The notes: generated by a model not told the origin, from the sequence alone. A stretch of 64,000 bases of DNA from Ciona savignyi (GCA_000149265.1 CH003424.1:236690-300689); one strand, 5' to 3'; shown: positions 24,801 through 35,902, counted from the stretch's first letter. Numbers and translations: made by a program.

Positions 24801-26189
24801 CGGTAAATTTTTCTTTACTGGGCCTAATTTTAAACCCGTGGTGGGCTTATCGTATAGTAGTTTTTAGCCGAAAGTTTGGCCGTAATAGAACGCCTCTCTT
24901 TGAACAGTACACAAGATTATATAAAAAAAAAGTCTTGTAGGTAAAACCATTACGGGCTCGAAACTAAGATCGACAAAAAATAGGGCCCTTTTTTACCAAT
25001 CACGCGGATAAAACATGAAAATTTTAATTTATTGCAACACCCACCTTCCCTGCAGGAGGTTCGTCTGGAATTTCTTCCGACTTGAAAACGAGCACCTGAA
25101 CAATTGCGGTGAATTCCGAGCCGTCCGCGATATTTCGATCGCGCCATTACGCGTAGATGACCTCGCCGCGCTTGAACGTATGATGGACGACATTCATGGG
25201 GTGGACGCGATGTTACTAAAGCGGAACAAACGGATTTATCCACACCCGACTGGGTCGCCCGCTGAGGGTCCAAAAATTGGGGAAATTAGAAGGTATAATA
25301 TTTGCTTTGTCTCTAAGTGATGTTTCGCCAAAATGGAAGTTGTGTTGACGATTTTGATTCGAACGGTAAATCGATTTATAAACAGGTGTCCCAAAAAGAT
25401 TGACTACGTTATAACTTTACTTTTGTTTTATTTACCTTATAAAAAGAAATAAAACAACAGTCGGTAAAACACCTAAGTATAAAAATATTTAAAAATATAT
25501 TGGCAGAAAACTTTAATTTCTGGTTATGTCTTTCATCTGGCTTAAAGCTATTGTCCCGTATTGTAACACTACCCTCGTAACATCGGCAGTAACTTTACTA
25601 GACCTACAAGAATAAGCAGAAGATTAAAATCTATTTTAATTGTTATTGTTAGCAATTTTTACTATGCAATGAATTGTTGCAACAAAAAAATATATTTGTG
25701 TAGGATATTTATAAAATAAAAAGCGGAATTTCATGATTCAGGATTCTTTGATATTAATGCGCATTTATGAGATATCCATGTTGCATTACAAGTGAAAGTA
25801 TCGATGCTGAATTTTAGGATATTTGTTTATTCATGTGATTGGGAAAACGGATGGGACGTTATCTTACGGTCACTCGTCAGATTACCTCGAACCCGCCGAG
25901 TTGGCTGAGCTATTGCACTGTGTTGTATAATATTGAGACGTCCTTTTTGGCAGAACCCATTATTCCACTTGGTTTATGTGATATCCGCTAAAAGCCTTAC
26001 GCACGAATGCAACCAACTAGCTAGCGACCAGTTTCAAATCTTCAACCTGTGGTTGAAAGGCGACGCACTAACCCACCAACTACATTATAACAAACATTGT
26101 ATCTTTCTCGTAGGAATTCGTCCAGCGTCGTTCTGTTTGCGGGGGAAACTGGCGCCTCAGACGAAGGGACCAGCACCAGCGCAGTGTAA
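6856..26189 (+). CDS. XPR1: Xenotropic and polytropic retrovirus receptor 1-type phosphate exporter (SPX-EXS protein)
   Basis: XPR1 exports inorganic phosphate across the plasma membrane, controlled by inositol pyrophosphate binding to the SPX domain; the name records its use as a receptor by some retroviruses. Exons: 6856-6924, 7769-7820, 8287-8388, 10599-10753, 11756-11842, 12578-12727, 13275-13355, 13966-14094, 15210-15220, 15280-15424, 16333-16524, 17549-17708, 22403-22609, 23407-23573, 24663-24802, 25056-25292, 26114-26189. These total 2160 nt, or 719 aa (human 696). The SPX domain starts [20 protein letters not shown] and includes the lysine cluster [11 protein letters not shown]. Membrane helices begin in exon 8. 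The EXS part carries [55 protein letters not shown] and [26 protein letters not shown]. The C-terminal tail ends [10 protein letters not shown]. Intron 3 contains the assembly gap and intron 12 a transposon. Family assignment is certain; the micro-exon 9 and the last exon rest on reading frame alone. Confidence 0.96.
7186..7395. mobile_element. MITE with GGAGGGAA terminal inverted repeats
   Basis: The left end is ACTAAAAGGAGGGAAAGTGC; the right end has TTTTAGTGAGCAGTTCCCCTCC. The core is rich in TTAACTCCA-type blocks. Related copies are at 27533, 36355, 46378, 49468 and 58826. It lies in XPR1 intron 1. Confidence 0.7.
7858..8159 (+). mobile_element. tRNA-headed SINE, near-consensus full-length copy
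   Basis: The head TCCGGCCCGATGGTCTAGCG contains an A box (TGGTCTAGCGG); a B-box-like GGTGCGAAACT follows. The body has GGGCAAGGCACTTTACGGAC and GACGGTGGGCGCAAGG, and the tail has ATTCACGGGGATAAACATG and TCCTATCC. About 300 bp in XPR1 intron 2. It matches the copy at 22705 closely, so this subfamily was active recently. Confidence 0.85.
9575..9745 (+). repeat. Dispersed intronic repeat, copy 1
   Basis: Resembles 11920-12090 in another intron of the same gene: both run TGCATTTGC...TTTTTTAAT, GCAATAATGG, ACAGTG, AACAA, TAATAGAATTT and end in a T-rich block. A weaker third copy starts near 12355. No coding potential. Confidence 0.45.
10184..10382. other. Assembly gap (199 N)
   Basis: A run of N within XPR1 intron 3. 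The bases just after it are an antisense SINE, so the gap probably hides the missing SINE 3' end and perhaps other repeats. No XPR1 coding sequence is missing. Confidence 0.99.
10383..10577 (-). mobile_element. tRNA-headed SINE, cut by the assembly gap
   Basis: Antisense copy with GTTACCGGAGCTATTGCAGT, GCCCAAGGACACAACCGACT and AAACCACCAGACTAACCGG. It ends about 20 bp before XPR1 exon 4. Confidence 0.75.
11920..12090 (+). repeat. Dispersed intronic repeat, copy 2
   Basis: Partner of 9575-9745, in XPR1 intron 5. Similarity is clear but interrupted by many small insertions and deletions. Confidence 0.45.
13391..13680 (+). mobile_element. tRNA-headed SINE, full length
   Basis: Head TCCGACGGATTTGCTTGGTG, body with CCTGAACCCAGCAGATTAAT and GACGGTGGACGCGGGGTAAT, tail ATAAATATTCCCTATCCCT. 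In XPR1 intron 7. Confidence 0.75.
15210..15220 (+). CDS. XPR1: XPR1 exon 9, an 11-nucleotide micro-exon
   Basis: Exon 8 ends in phase 0 at 14094, while exon 10 (15280) can only be read with two bases supplied from upstream. The 11 bases CTGCTTGAAAA sit between a pyrimidine-rich TTTTTCCAG and GTAAGC. They restore the frame exactly, giving LLEK followed by LYRAGF, the position where human XPR1 has its short RIYRGGF segment. No other acceptor/donor pair in this intron that I could find does this. Confidence 0.85.
15490..15690 (-). mobile_element. tRNA-headed SINE, 3' truncated
   Basis: Antisense copy with CACCGTCGGGTTACCGGAGC and TTGGTAGAACCCATCATTCC. It starts about 65 bp after XPR1 exon 10. 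Confidence 0.7.
17754..17838 (+). repeat. Four-copy 21-bp tandem repeat
   Basis: The unit GAAATGTGATTTAATACTGT(A/G) is repeated four times with few changes, just after the donor of XPR1 exon 12. Confidence 0.75.
18412..18525 (+). repeat. Four-copy 28-bp tandem repeat
   Basis: A unit of the type TATGGTAGTGGTTTATCTTA plus CTATCAAA, four copies with several substitutions, in XPR1 intron 12. Confidence 0.75.
19724..20119 (+). pseudogene. P2X7 intracellular-domain-like cysteine-rich ORF of the transposon, with one stop
   Basis: The frame starts at ATG 19724 ([15 protein letters not shown]) and runs 131 codons to 20119, interrupted by a TAG at 19796-19798. After the stop come [21 protein letters not shown] and CITKSPYF, then [13 protein letters not shown]. 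The WCxCxxC, CxCC, CIT and VL-xx-AL pattern is that of the cytoplasmic zinc-binding 'ballast' domain of the P2X7 receptor and its relatives in invertebrate transposon-like proteins. No ion-channel part is present. The stop may mark a dead copy, an intron or a sequencing error. The domain assignment rests on motif spacing only. Confidence 0.6.
20176..20403 (-). CDS. THAP-type zinc finger fragment inside the transposon
   Basis: The open frame of 75 codons carries the C2CH THAP signature: CFAPGC at the start, HRFP, a tryptophan in KQWIQQC, and CSAH before [12 protein letters not shown] domains bind DNA sequence-specifically and occur in P-element and other transposases. The frame has no convincing ATG at its start; the nearest upstream ATG (near 20440) opens a different, short frame ([12 protein letters not shown], then stop), so translation may need splicing. 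Nothing after the domain resembles a transposase. A transposon remnant is more likely than a host gene because both inverted arms enclose it. Confidence 0.65.
   Translation of the reverse strand: MELYCFAPGCTNSYYSTENSNPPVLFHRFPHNDKKRLKQWIQQCKRFKLPGKRTAVCSAHICDKDYHSKIVFDSN
22705..23007 (+). mobile_element. tRNA-headed SINE, near-consensus full-length copy
   Basis: Very similar to the copy at 7858: GTCCGGCCCGATGGTCTAGC head, CTAGCTAGCTAG triplication in the body, and a tail of repeated ATCCT. In XPR1 intron 13. Confidence 0.85.
25818..26088 (-). mobile_element. tRNA-headed SINE in the last XPR1 intron
   Basis: Antisense copy with ATTCATGTGATTGGGAAAAC and CAACTAGCTAGCGACCAGTT. It ends about 25 bp before the acceptor of the final XPR1 exon. 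Confidence 0.75.
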
Positions 26190-27532
26190 TTCATCCACAG
26201 CCAACTTTCCCACAGTTCCGTAATTGCAGTGTCAACATGAAATATTGCGGAAAGAAATGTTCGTTAAACACAGAGATTCAATTTATACCAATTACACCAC
26301 TATGGGCTGTATAGATGCCAATGACCGAAAATGGAACACGATATCTCCAGCAACTCAACTGTGGGTAAACAGTACTACTGAGATTAAACAATTCTCTGAC
26401 GTGATTTCAACTTAAAAAATGTTACCGTTCTCAACCGTCATTCAAAAAGGTGCCATTTCCGTACAAGTTTTATTGTACCATGGTTATTTAACTTATATAT
26501 TGGATTGGGTGCTTCACGGCAAAACAACAACAACACCGAATGCAGCATTATTCATCTTTTTGTATTACCTCTCTCACGTCGCGCAGTTATTCTGCTGGTG
26601 GAAACGCTTTTTTACCTTTTAGCGGCGGCCATCACATAGCTTTTCAACGTTGTATTTATTTTGACTGTTTTAGTGAGATGGTGATGTTGTGTATGTTATA
26701 TTTATTTTAGGAAATGTAAAGTAAATTTATTTTTTTTATGGAAACGTACAGTAAACTTAATTTTTCAAAGAAAATGTAAAGTAAATTTAATTTAGGAAAC
26801 AAAGGATTTTTTAGATATTTACAGTTGATTTTGGAACAAAATTGGAAACATTCTTGCTGTTTAATTCTATATTCCAACTGCCATTTATAACTGGCTTCTT
26901 ACCCTATGTTCTATGCATGTTGGTGTTATGGGGGAAACCAGTCACTGTGAGCACCACATTCAACTGATCGTTACTGTTTGTCCGGAACACTGGCTGCTCA
27001 TGTCTGTTGTAACTGCAGTGTTGCCCGACACCGCTCTGTTACTTTGGCACTCCCTGTTATATTCTACAGTGTTGACGCTCGAAATTGTATTGCATCTCAA
27101 ACGCAGCGTGCACGGCGTTCCGCGACGTTTTTGAAAGTAAAATTTCACACGACATCGGTCTGCTGTTGCTTTTATTGAAAAATAATTGATATTCGCAGAG
27201 ACACATGCTGAGCATTATAATCTAGTACGGAGTCCCACAATTTGTTTTCAAGTTTAAAACAGGCGACCTTTATACTAAAAAGTTGGAAACAGGAAAATGA
27301 CTCCAAAGTGACGGTCGTTAGTTAAAACACGTTTATAATCAAATTATTTAGTGCAGTTATTGCCAGATGTGGCCATCAAGCGTAACTGATAATTGATACA
27401 AAAGTAGGAAAATTATAACACTTATTACTTTGCTGTACTTTAGACGAATATAATCGATTGCATAGCTACGCTTATTTTACAGTGATCATAAAAAATGACA
27501 CATTGGAAGGCCCATTGCACGGGTAACAGAAA
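26190..27532 (+). other. XPR1 3' untranslated region and unassigned spacer
   Basis: Two open frames (26224-26415, 63 codons; 26419-26622, 67 codons) follow the XPR1 stop in the same direction but resemble no family I know. I read them as 3' UTR. Three short repeats of the type GGAAATGTAAAGTAAATTTA occur at 26700-26800. The rest shows no gene. Confidence 0.4.
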
Positions 27533-27652
27533 CTATTTTAACCCAGCCCCAAACACACTAATCTTAACCCCGGAACTAACCTTAACTCCAACCCCATTTT
27601 TAAAACTAACTATAATGGCCTAATCTTTTTTAGTGTGCAGTTTCCTTTAGTT
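27533..27652. mobile_element. GGAGGGAA-type MITE, left end missing
   Basis: Contains CACACTAATCTTAACCCC, GAACTAACCTTAACTCCAAC and TTTAGTGTGCAGTTTCC, the core and right end of the family. It lies directly before a SINE. Confidence 0.6.
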
Positions 27653-27932
27653 TAGTCTATTGGTTTAGTGCCTCGCCAGCGACCACTTTCAGGTCCGAAA
27701 CTGGTCGCTAGCCAGTCTGTTGTGTCCTTAGTCAAGGCACTTTACGGACATTGCCCGAACCCAGCGGATTAATGGGTTATACTAAATTAAAGGAACGTGT
27801 GAATTATACATAAAAAACTGCAACAGCCCCGTTAACCTGATGGTGGACGCGAGGTAATCTGGCGATTGCCCGTGTGTTAACCCTCTTAGTTTCCCCATTC
27901 ATAGGAATAAACATGAATATCCTATCCCTCAA
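27653..27932 (+). mobile_element. tRNA-headed SINE, full length
   Basis: Body GTCAAGGCACTTTACGGACA and GATGGTGGACGCGAGGTAAT, tail AACATGAATATCCTATCCCT. The region 27933-28760 after it has no gene I can recognise. Confidence 0.75.
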
Positions 27933-28760
27933 TCCACTGAATAAGTTATTCGTCTCGCCAGTGAGGTTTCATCGAATAGTCGTTCATGCGGCTGTACCTT
28001 TTTATGTTTTTTTAGCAAAGCACATAAAAAGCGCCGGGTTAACCAAGTAAAATAATATTCAGTACTATATAAAATTAGCTCCAGGTAATCAACGTTGGGC
28101 GCAAAACAATTAATAGCCCGTGTGGCAATGCCCGCGTTTTTGACAATTTACTAGACCGACACCGGGCAATTTAGGATTGATATACCACACGACTACCAAC
28201 GTTTTATATATATATTAGGCGTATTGTAGAGTTATGGTGTTGTTCTGAACTGTACGTAAAATGTCATCCCTGAACCCGGACACCAAGACCAAATTATATA
28301 AAATATGCTGAGTGACCGAGTTAATCAGCTTCAGAGTTATCCAAAACATCGACCACTTTAGTTTTGTTGTAACTTCTTCTATTGCGATAAGTTAAGGCAA
28401 CCTAAAGAAACAATTGTGTTACATTGCGCACATCATTAAATTTTGTTTGTTTTTACAGTAAAGTGTTGCAGCTCTTAACTTCAACACTTACGAGTACTCG
28501 TAATATTATAGAATTATTTAGGGAGCGTTAGTAGAAACACACACGTTTGAACATGAGACATGAGAAACGTTAGACACGAAGAAAATGATCGAGTATCAAT
28601 TAAGCTGTCAACAACAGGAAAGTAATTAGCAGCGACAGGTCTTGAACACATGGCGAACTTCACAGTAAATTAAATGCAACAAAAAAGTCTCGAATAAATT
28701 CGTTAGTTCTAATAACAGCAAATGTAATATTACAGCCGAACGGCTTCTTCCGATTTTAAT

Positions 28761-29030
28761 TCGACTGGCTAGTCTGGTGGTTTAGTTTGACACAATTTAA
28801 CCAAAAGGTTGCAGATCAGCTGTCTCCTTGGACAAGGCACTTAATGAACATTGCTTGAACCCAGCGGATTCATAGGTTCTACCAAATTAAAGGAACTTCC
28901 GAATCATACACAACCCACTGCTAGCTCCGGTAACCCGACGGCGGGCGCGAGTTAATCTAACGATTGCCCGTATGTTAACCATCTTGGTTTTCCATTCACA
29001 GGGATAAACATGAATATTCTATCATAATCC
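28761..29030 (+). mobile_element. tRNA-headed SINE at the 3' end of the SLC16-like gene
   Basis: Head TCGACTGGCTAGTCTGGTGG, body GGACAAGGCACTTAATGAAC, tail ATGAATATTCTATCATAATC. It is antisense to the transporter and, if the last exon is not spliced further, supplies the transporter's stop codon at 28996-28998. Confidence 0.75.
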
Positions 29031-29064
29031 AACCTATAGTTTTAAGTAAAAACTTTGTGTTCAC

Positions 29065-32000
29065 CTGAACCAGCAGTGTGAGGATTGAACTTACAAAGAT
29101 AAACGCACTGCTGATGTATAAAGCGGTGCTCGGCTTTCCAGTGCTGTTTACTGCCAGTCCTGTTGTGAGTTAGGTTGTGTCACCACAGCAAATAAACCGA
29201 TGAAATCGGGGAATTTTAAAAGTGGGGACTGGGAAGAAGAGAAAGTGTACACTAATATAAAGACAATGGGGATTGGGTTTTAGCTTTAGAGGTTTAGAGT
29301 TACGGATGAATTTGAACTTGAATTGAGGTAGCAATGTTATTGGGCGGGGTTTAATTAGTTTCCCTATATTTAGTGTTGAATTTACCCTTTCCCGCTTTAG
29401 TGTTACACGTGAAAATAAACAATACAAAATTACTCTTCAGAACATGTCCTGAACATACGTTACCTATAAGAGGTGGTGATAAAAGGGTCCCGATTCCGTT
29501 TAGAACAATTCCTATCCCGATCGCGGGTCCAAAATTCGCCAAGCCAACTATGTCAGCAAGAATGACATAGAACAAACCACTTAATCCACCCTAGAAAAAA
29601 ATAGATTAAAGCGCTACAGGCTATTTCAATATCGATCTTCCAATATACCGATAATTCGGTTGATAATAAACTAGAATGAGTGATTTAGGGTGATAACTAG
29701 GGTTGCCGATTTTTAATCTCATTATTTAACGGTTGCAAGGCAGTTAAAACGGGAATGATGAAAATTCGGCACACTCCAGTCTGAATTTATGTCTGGTTCA
29801 TCGACGGGCCTGGAAAGGCTTTCTCTTTTTTTTCACGGTAGGCCAAACTGGGACGTTACACCAACGTTTTCCAAACTCCGCCTTAAACACCTTATCGCGT
29901 CCTAATTCGCAGGATCTTTAATTGACTGTCAGAGCCAGGGATCTTATTTTTACTAATTGGGGCATTACCACACAACTCTCGGTATCGTTCGGCCGGTTTA
30001 ATCAATTAAGAAGACAGTTTGAGATCATCTGATAGCGATGTGAAATCGAAGACAAGACTGGTACAGTCAATTGTATGGCTGCAATATACAGTCAATTGTA
30101 TGGCTGCATTAGCATTAATTTATTCAGATACAAAATGGATATTCTATTTATAGTACAATATTTTTAAAATTATTTTACCAGGAATACGCCGAGCAACCCA
30201 GCAATTACGGCAAGGCCAGTAAACGTCGTCATTAAAGTGAACAACACACCGCACACTGCAATACCCATCAGCACGAACCCGTACGTGATGACGCAGTTGA
30301 CTCTATGGGCGAGATGTCGTGTTAAAATTGTTTGGTTGAGATAACTTTATTTACAATACGATTTGAAAACAAAATAATGCATCATTTGAAAATAGGAAAA
30401 CGCATTGCGTTGTAATTCAGTCGAAGGGTTGCAGACTCGAAATGGTATAGCTATAGCCTGTCGGCTGTGTCCTTTCCTGTCGGCTGTGGGCAAGGTACTT
30501 ATCAGACATTGCTTAAACCCAATGGATGGGTGGTTCTACCAAACCGAGGGAACTTTTCATCACACACAAGACATTAAAATAATTTTGGTAAACCTACGGT
30601 GGGCGATAAGTAATCTGACGATTGCCCGTGTGATAACGCCCCTTGCCTTTTCTCATCCGAGGGGATAAACACGAATATTCTATTATATCTTTTCCATACA
30701 TTATGCTCCGAAGAGTAACGCTTTTTTACTTACTGTTTGAGATCTCCAAGCAAACCAAACAAGATTCTTGAAGGGATATCCACCGCCGCAGCAATTGAGA
30801 ATAAAATCGACGCTTTCACGGGTGAAATGCCTAACTAAAATAGAATTAGTTGTAAAGATTTGTGAATTACTTAGAGTTCTTGTGTAGTGTGATTAATTAT
30901 GCTTACTACACAAAAAGACAATAATAGTACGGTGATGCATTGTTTTATAGATTAATCTACCTCTACTTCGGCGTAAGGAGCAATGTAGAGCATGAAGGAG
31001 GCGTACCCGGTCATTAATACCACTTGTGATAAAACCAATAAAAGGAAAACTTTGTTTTTAACCAAGTTTCGCATAGACTGTGTTGTGGCCTTCTTGTGGT
31101 TTTGATTATTGGTATCCAATTCCACCACTTTATTTTCCGTTTGTTTTACAGCAGGCGACGTTGGCCCATCTTCCTTAATTTTTGCTAATTGCAACGACAG
31201 CTCGATTGGCCGCATCAGCGCGCCCACAACACAAAGATTAAAGTAAACTCCCCCCATGATTAGGTAGTAACCGTGTATGCCGTACTGCTCCACCAGCCAC
31301 TTGTTGAGTGGACATATTATAAAAGCGCCCAACGGCGACCCTGCAAACATACATGCACTCTTAAAATAGCCCTTACAAATTCAACTTAATAATTTACCCA
31401 TGCTTGCCAAATGCATCGAAAATGAACGTCTTTTCTTGAAGTAATAGCCGATAATGACTGGCGCTGGAACATATGACAAACCAAACCCAAATCCTGTATA
31501 TTTAAAAATCAATAAATGATTTACTATGAATTAGTTGTCGCTGTTAACATTTGTGTAAACTAAAGTAACTTTGTTTGTAAAGATGTCTTACCCAGTATCA
31601 GGCCTGCAAATATGTCAAGCACGACCATTGATGTGGCAAAGGAGGCTATAACGCAAGACACTCCCGATATAAATCCGCCCAATATTACTGTGTTTCGTTG
31701 GCCAATTCTGGGCATCAACTGAGCAGCGATATTTCCTATGTAAACATTTGTTTTCAAGAGCTCTTTATAGAACGCTAGTACATACCACCGACTGCAACAC
31801 CGGCTGAAACAATTGCCGAGACCCAACCCACGCTTGAGTAATCGGTGTCATAACCATTCATTATTGGTAACAGTAACGTACTTTGGCACCTGAAGGTAAT
31901 ATTTAGATTACTTTTTCGTAGAACCTGCTTTATTCTCGCAAGCGAGATCACTAACTTAGAATAAGTAAAACGTATTTGTTATGTGGTCAACCATAATAAC

Positions 32001-32102
32001 GTACCTTCCTGTGCCGTACACGAGACTGTAGATCATAGTACCTGCGAATGTAACTACCCAACCCCAACCACCCTCCAGCGTTCTGTCTTCGTCAGTTCTC
32101 AT
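29065..32102 (-). CDS. Monocarboxylate transporter-like MFS protein (SLC16 family)
   Basis: Nine exons on the minus strand: 32005-32102 (start codon at 32102), 31786-31889, 31592-31735, 31398-31493, 30961-31340, 30734-30834, 30179-30302, 29464-29590 and 29065-29159. All have GT/AG borders with matching phases, 423 codons to the last donor. SLC16 proteins are 12-helix proton-linked or facilitative carriers of monocarboxylates and related solutes. The N-terminal EGGWGWVV is the family signature. GLSYVPAPVIIGYYFKKRRS is the conserved helix 4-5 region. A hydrophilic central loop (roughly residues 190-230) separates the two six-helix halves. The DIPSR motif in exon 6 matches the Asp-x3-Arg pair of helix 8 that is central to transport in MCT1. 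The C terminus is uncertain: reading past 29065 gives 22 more residues and a stop at 28996. It is divergent from the next transporter. The substrate cannot be told. Confidence 0.87.
29214..29403. mobile_element. Degenerate MITE-like insertion in the SLC16-like gene
   Basis: The left end has AAGAGAAAGTGTACACTAAT and the right end CCTTTCCCGCTTTAGTG, like a decayed GGAGGGAA-family member. It fills most of the last intron. Confidence 0.4.
30413..30692 (+). mobile_element. tRNA-headed SINE in an SLC16-like intron
   Basis: Begins near GTAATTCAGTCGAAGGGTTG, contains a local duplication of CCTGTCGGCTGTG, and ends in AAACACGAATATTCTATTAT. It is antisense to the host gene. Confidence 0.65.
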
Positions 32103-34984
32103 TTTAATTGAGTATCCAACCTAATTTGTTTGCTGATGGGCAACTAAAACTTGGGAATAAGGAACAACCGAAATGCGGGATAAGTACTAATCCACCCTAA
32201 CGACTTTCAATTTATAGTTAGTTAAATGCAGATCTGTAGCTTTACCTTTTTCATGTTGTTGCTTTAGCTTTTTTGTTCTGATTCTGAAGCTTATCTTGTA
32301 CTTCATTGATCTTTGTTTATGCTGATGTCCATATACTCTTATGTTCTCGCTTGACCTATTTTGTGACGTCGAAATCCCTTTTTCTTTTTTCCACATCGAT
32401 ATCTCTCGCTCTTATGAACGTGCCACATGGCGGTAGCGGTAAGCTTAGATGTTAGAGCTGGACTCGGTGCATTAATTAATGGGTTGAACTAAAACTGAAA
32501 GACCGCTTAAGGATAATACAGACTATGCTAAAACAAGTAGGCCTACACAGTTTATTTTATTTTTGAACGCCTGGGCTTCTGCCAAATCAAATAGAGGCAT
32601 TAAATGCACCCCAATATCTAGTAATACTTGGCAAATTTTTAAATTAGCAATTTTACCGTTTCTTGTTAATCTATCAGCAATAGTTTAGTTTATTTTTTGT
32701 ATCCACTATGAAACCATGCAACATAACGATTACTACCAAGGCCCTTCTAAGTATAATCGATATAATTTTACCAAAAAGCGACCTATAATAAGCTAACAGA
32801 TGGAAATAATCTATGGAACCATAATTGGGTATGAGTCGGTCACATCTTTATTAATCGTTTAAAATTATTTTCTGGTACATTGGTTTTCAGGAATAAGGTA
32901 TTACTTTTGTTTTCCGTTTTTATTTTATATATATCTTATTAATTTCACTAGGTAAACTATATTGTTGTAAGTTAATGTTTATTTTTAGTTCATTTCGTAT
33001 CACTTTCTTAACGATTTAAAGTAAATTTGAAATTTTTGAAATTTCGTCTAACAAAAATATCCCCCTGACTACGTAAAAAAACGTCAGTCGTCTTAGTTAT
33101 ATTTTCGGTCTATCGGGAATTCCTCTTTTCAGTGTATATTCAATATACATTGGCATCACCCTAAAATGTTTTAACTTATTCAAACCGTACTAATCTCCTT
33201 TAATATTGAGTTATAGTTGTTTAAGTTAAGTTGCTTTTCATTTTTCGGCCCTTAAAATATTCGTTTTTTTAGATCCTTTTCCCAATTTATTTATATATCA
33301 ACAATTTCTTTAAATTTGGTATTAATAGTGCTTTACAGTGCCAAGATATCGGCTACCACAGATCATTGACGCCAAAAATGCCGAAAACGAGTTATTTTTT
33401 TTACACATTTTAGTCCGTGGAGTATTTTAATTGGTGATTTCGGTAAAATGATGAGTCAAAGCAACTAACCTGCATGTCGTTTTGCATCGGTAAGGTTCAA
33501 ACTGACAGCTGCCAATCGGGCACGCCTGTCACGAGCAGTACGTCAAAAATGAGTAAAATCAATAACAATATATATTAAAGAGTAAAGACTGATCAACTGT
33601 GTTTTTTTAATAAAATAAAGGTCACCCAAGAATAACTATTACTCGCGTCAGTGTAGATGCGATATTAAAAAGTTACTTTAACTTCAAAAACTTGTAAAAC
33701 AAAATTTTTAACCTAAAGAACTAGTGTTTGTATTTAACAAAAACTATTTTAATTCCCGCCCATGGGAAAGCGACAAGCGTTTAACAGTGTCATTTTGCCA
33801 GAACATTATGTGCTACCAGGGGTGTTACCGGGAATTTGACAATGTGTTTTACAGGTTGAAAATTGCTTGTTTTTGTTTAGCCATTTATCTTTCATAGATA
33901 CCGGTAACCGATTTTTATCGATAGTCGAATTCTTAGTTCGATTTGTAACTAAACTTACACACGGCATATTGCCACAAATCCATTTCACTAGCTTTCTGAA
34001 TTTCGCACATTGGGCTGCTGCTTTTAATGTATATAGTACGCTCTCAATAATACTTATAAAAATACACCAGACCACAAACTACTGATAATTATAGCACCCC
34101 TGCTTTTTCCTTATTATTCCTGTCTTGATCGCGGTTTACTGTGGGGGCAGGTGCATTTGGGCGCTGCTCATTTCTTTGCCAAAAGTTTACATTAAACTCT
34201 TCTTGTTGCAATAATGATAATGCTGACTACATACATAGATCACACTGCAACTTTTTACTTTTATTCGGCATTTCTGTGGGTTAGTTCATTGTACTGGTTG
34301 TTTTTTGTTCATAAAATCACGACAATATATACCAAATAAATATAGGTCACGAGGACAGATGAGGTGTGGACGGCTATTTTAACTGTGTGAAATGAGTTGA
34401 GTTTATATCAAAAACATCGGACATTGTACCAACTAAACTTCCTGTACTGGGTCGTAAACTACGACGCAAATATTCTTCCAGTATTAAAACACGTTTAGCA
34501 CACAAGCAAAATTTGGGTAAAAACGAATAATGTTCAGAACACTCTTATAGCTCAACCACTCTTATAGCTCAACCTATTTAAAATGTGTAAAGTTTGCACA
34601 CAGTCGGCACGAATTGCAGATAAGAACATACAAACATAAAATTACACTGGACTAGCATATTTACGTTCTTTTAAATAAAGTAACGACAAAATTAAACGTG
34701 ACCACTGCTCCCAAATACTAACACCATACAACCGGCGGCAGCTCTTTTTTAGTCGGTCTGATCAATGAATATAAAAATGATTGTCAATTTACATGATGGG
34801 GAGTCGACTTCATAAGATCAAAGTTGAAAAAAATTAAATCCCTCTGGTGGCTAAAACCAAAACAACATTGTATTTGTCTCGATGCACAGTGCTGTTATCT
34901 ATATAACTGTGTCTGCTTTTTAAGTTGTGGAGTGATTTTTTATAGAAGTTCGCAATGACGAAAAAATGCAACAAATGAAAAATA
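32103..34984. other. Intergenic spacer between divergent transporter genes
   Basis: Upstream of both the SLC16-like gene and the MFS gene. Two overlapping open frames on opposite strands at 33806-34085 (89 and 72 codons) match no family I recognise and have no flanking splice logic. The promoters of both genes must lie in the spacer, but no core motif stands out. Confidence 0.5.
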
Positions 34985-35240
34985 CGATAGATTCATCATG
35001 TTTATTCTCGTGAATGGGAAAACGAATGGGGTTAACACACGTGCAATCGTCATATCACCTCGTGCCCATCGTCGGGTTACCGAAACTATTGCGGTGTGTT
35101 GTGTATCATCCACACGTGCCTTAAATTTATGAGAACCTAATCCGCTAGGTTCAGGCAATGTCCGTTAATTCCCTTGCCCAAATACACAACCCGCACCCTC
35201 TCGGTTAAACGGCGACGCACTAAACCACCAGACAATACAC
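34985..35240 (-). mobile_element. tRNA-headed SINE
   Basis: Antisense copy with ATTCATCATGTTTATTCTCG, CGTGCCCATCGTCGGGTTAC and the head remnant GCACTAAACCACCAGACAAT. The 660 bp from here to the next start codon show no gene. Confidence 0.75.
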
Positions 35241-35902
35241 AGTGGGACAATTTTTTTGTTTACACGTGGAATTAGAATGATGCCTTCCGCCGTCGTCTTT
35301 GTGTATAAAATTACAGAGTGCTAGTCGTTAGATGCAATCACGTTGTTCGGTTGTATAATCACTTATGTCTTTATCGTAATTTGCGTCTATTCCGAAATAT
35401 ATTACTACAATACTACATGGTATTGTGGAATGAGAATTATACAAAAAACAGAAAGTGTGTGGGGTTTAATATCCAGCCTACAGAAAATTAGTAACACCAT
35501 ACATTCAGTTTGGCTTTTAATAAGATTAACATGTTGTCACATAATGAGAGTTAAAATGATCGAGATAATCTAAAAAATACTACATATTCAAAGTATTCTT
35601 TATTTAAATCCTTTTTTTATATTTATTTATATATTTTTAAATGGCGTGATTTAGATAGTTCGTTTTGTGGAGGCGAAAAATAAACTAAAACTTAAGGATT
35701 CTGTTAGGAACTTTTAAGCTTTTAGGTGAAAAAGTAAAAACGGTACACATTAATTTTGAATATCTACAGTTTCAAATTAGGGAAATACCCTACGGTGTTT
35801 CACTATATTTCGAGCGAAAGGCTTTGATTTTAGAATAGTGTGACGTGTTTTATCTCTATTAAAAAGGAGTTATCACAAGTTTTCGTGTTTTAACTCCTTA
35901 AG

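Noticed and set aside
26224..26622. Two successive plus-strand frames after XPR1
   Set aside because: No family resemblance and no start context; position fits the XPR1 3' UTR.
33806..34085. Overlapping frames of 89 and 72 codons on opposite strands
   Set aside because: Mutually antisense, no recognised motif, no splice partners; chance frames are the simpler reading.
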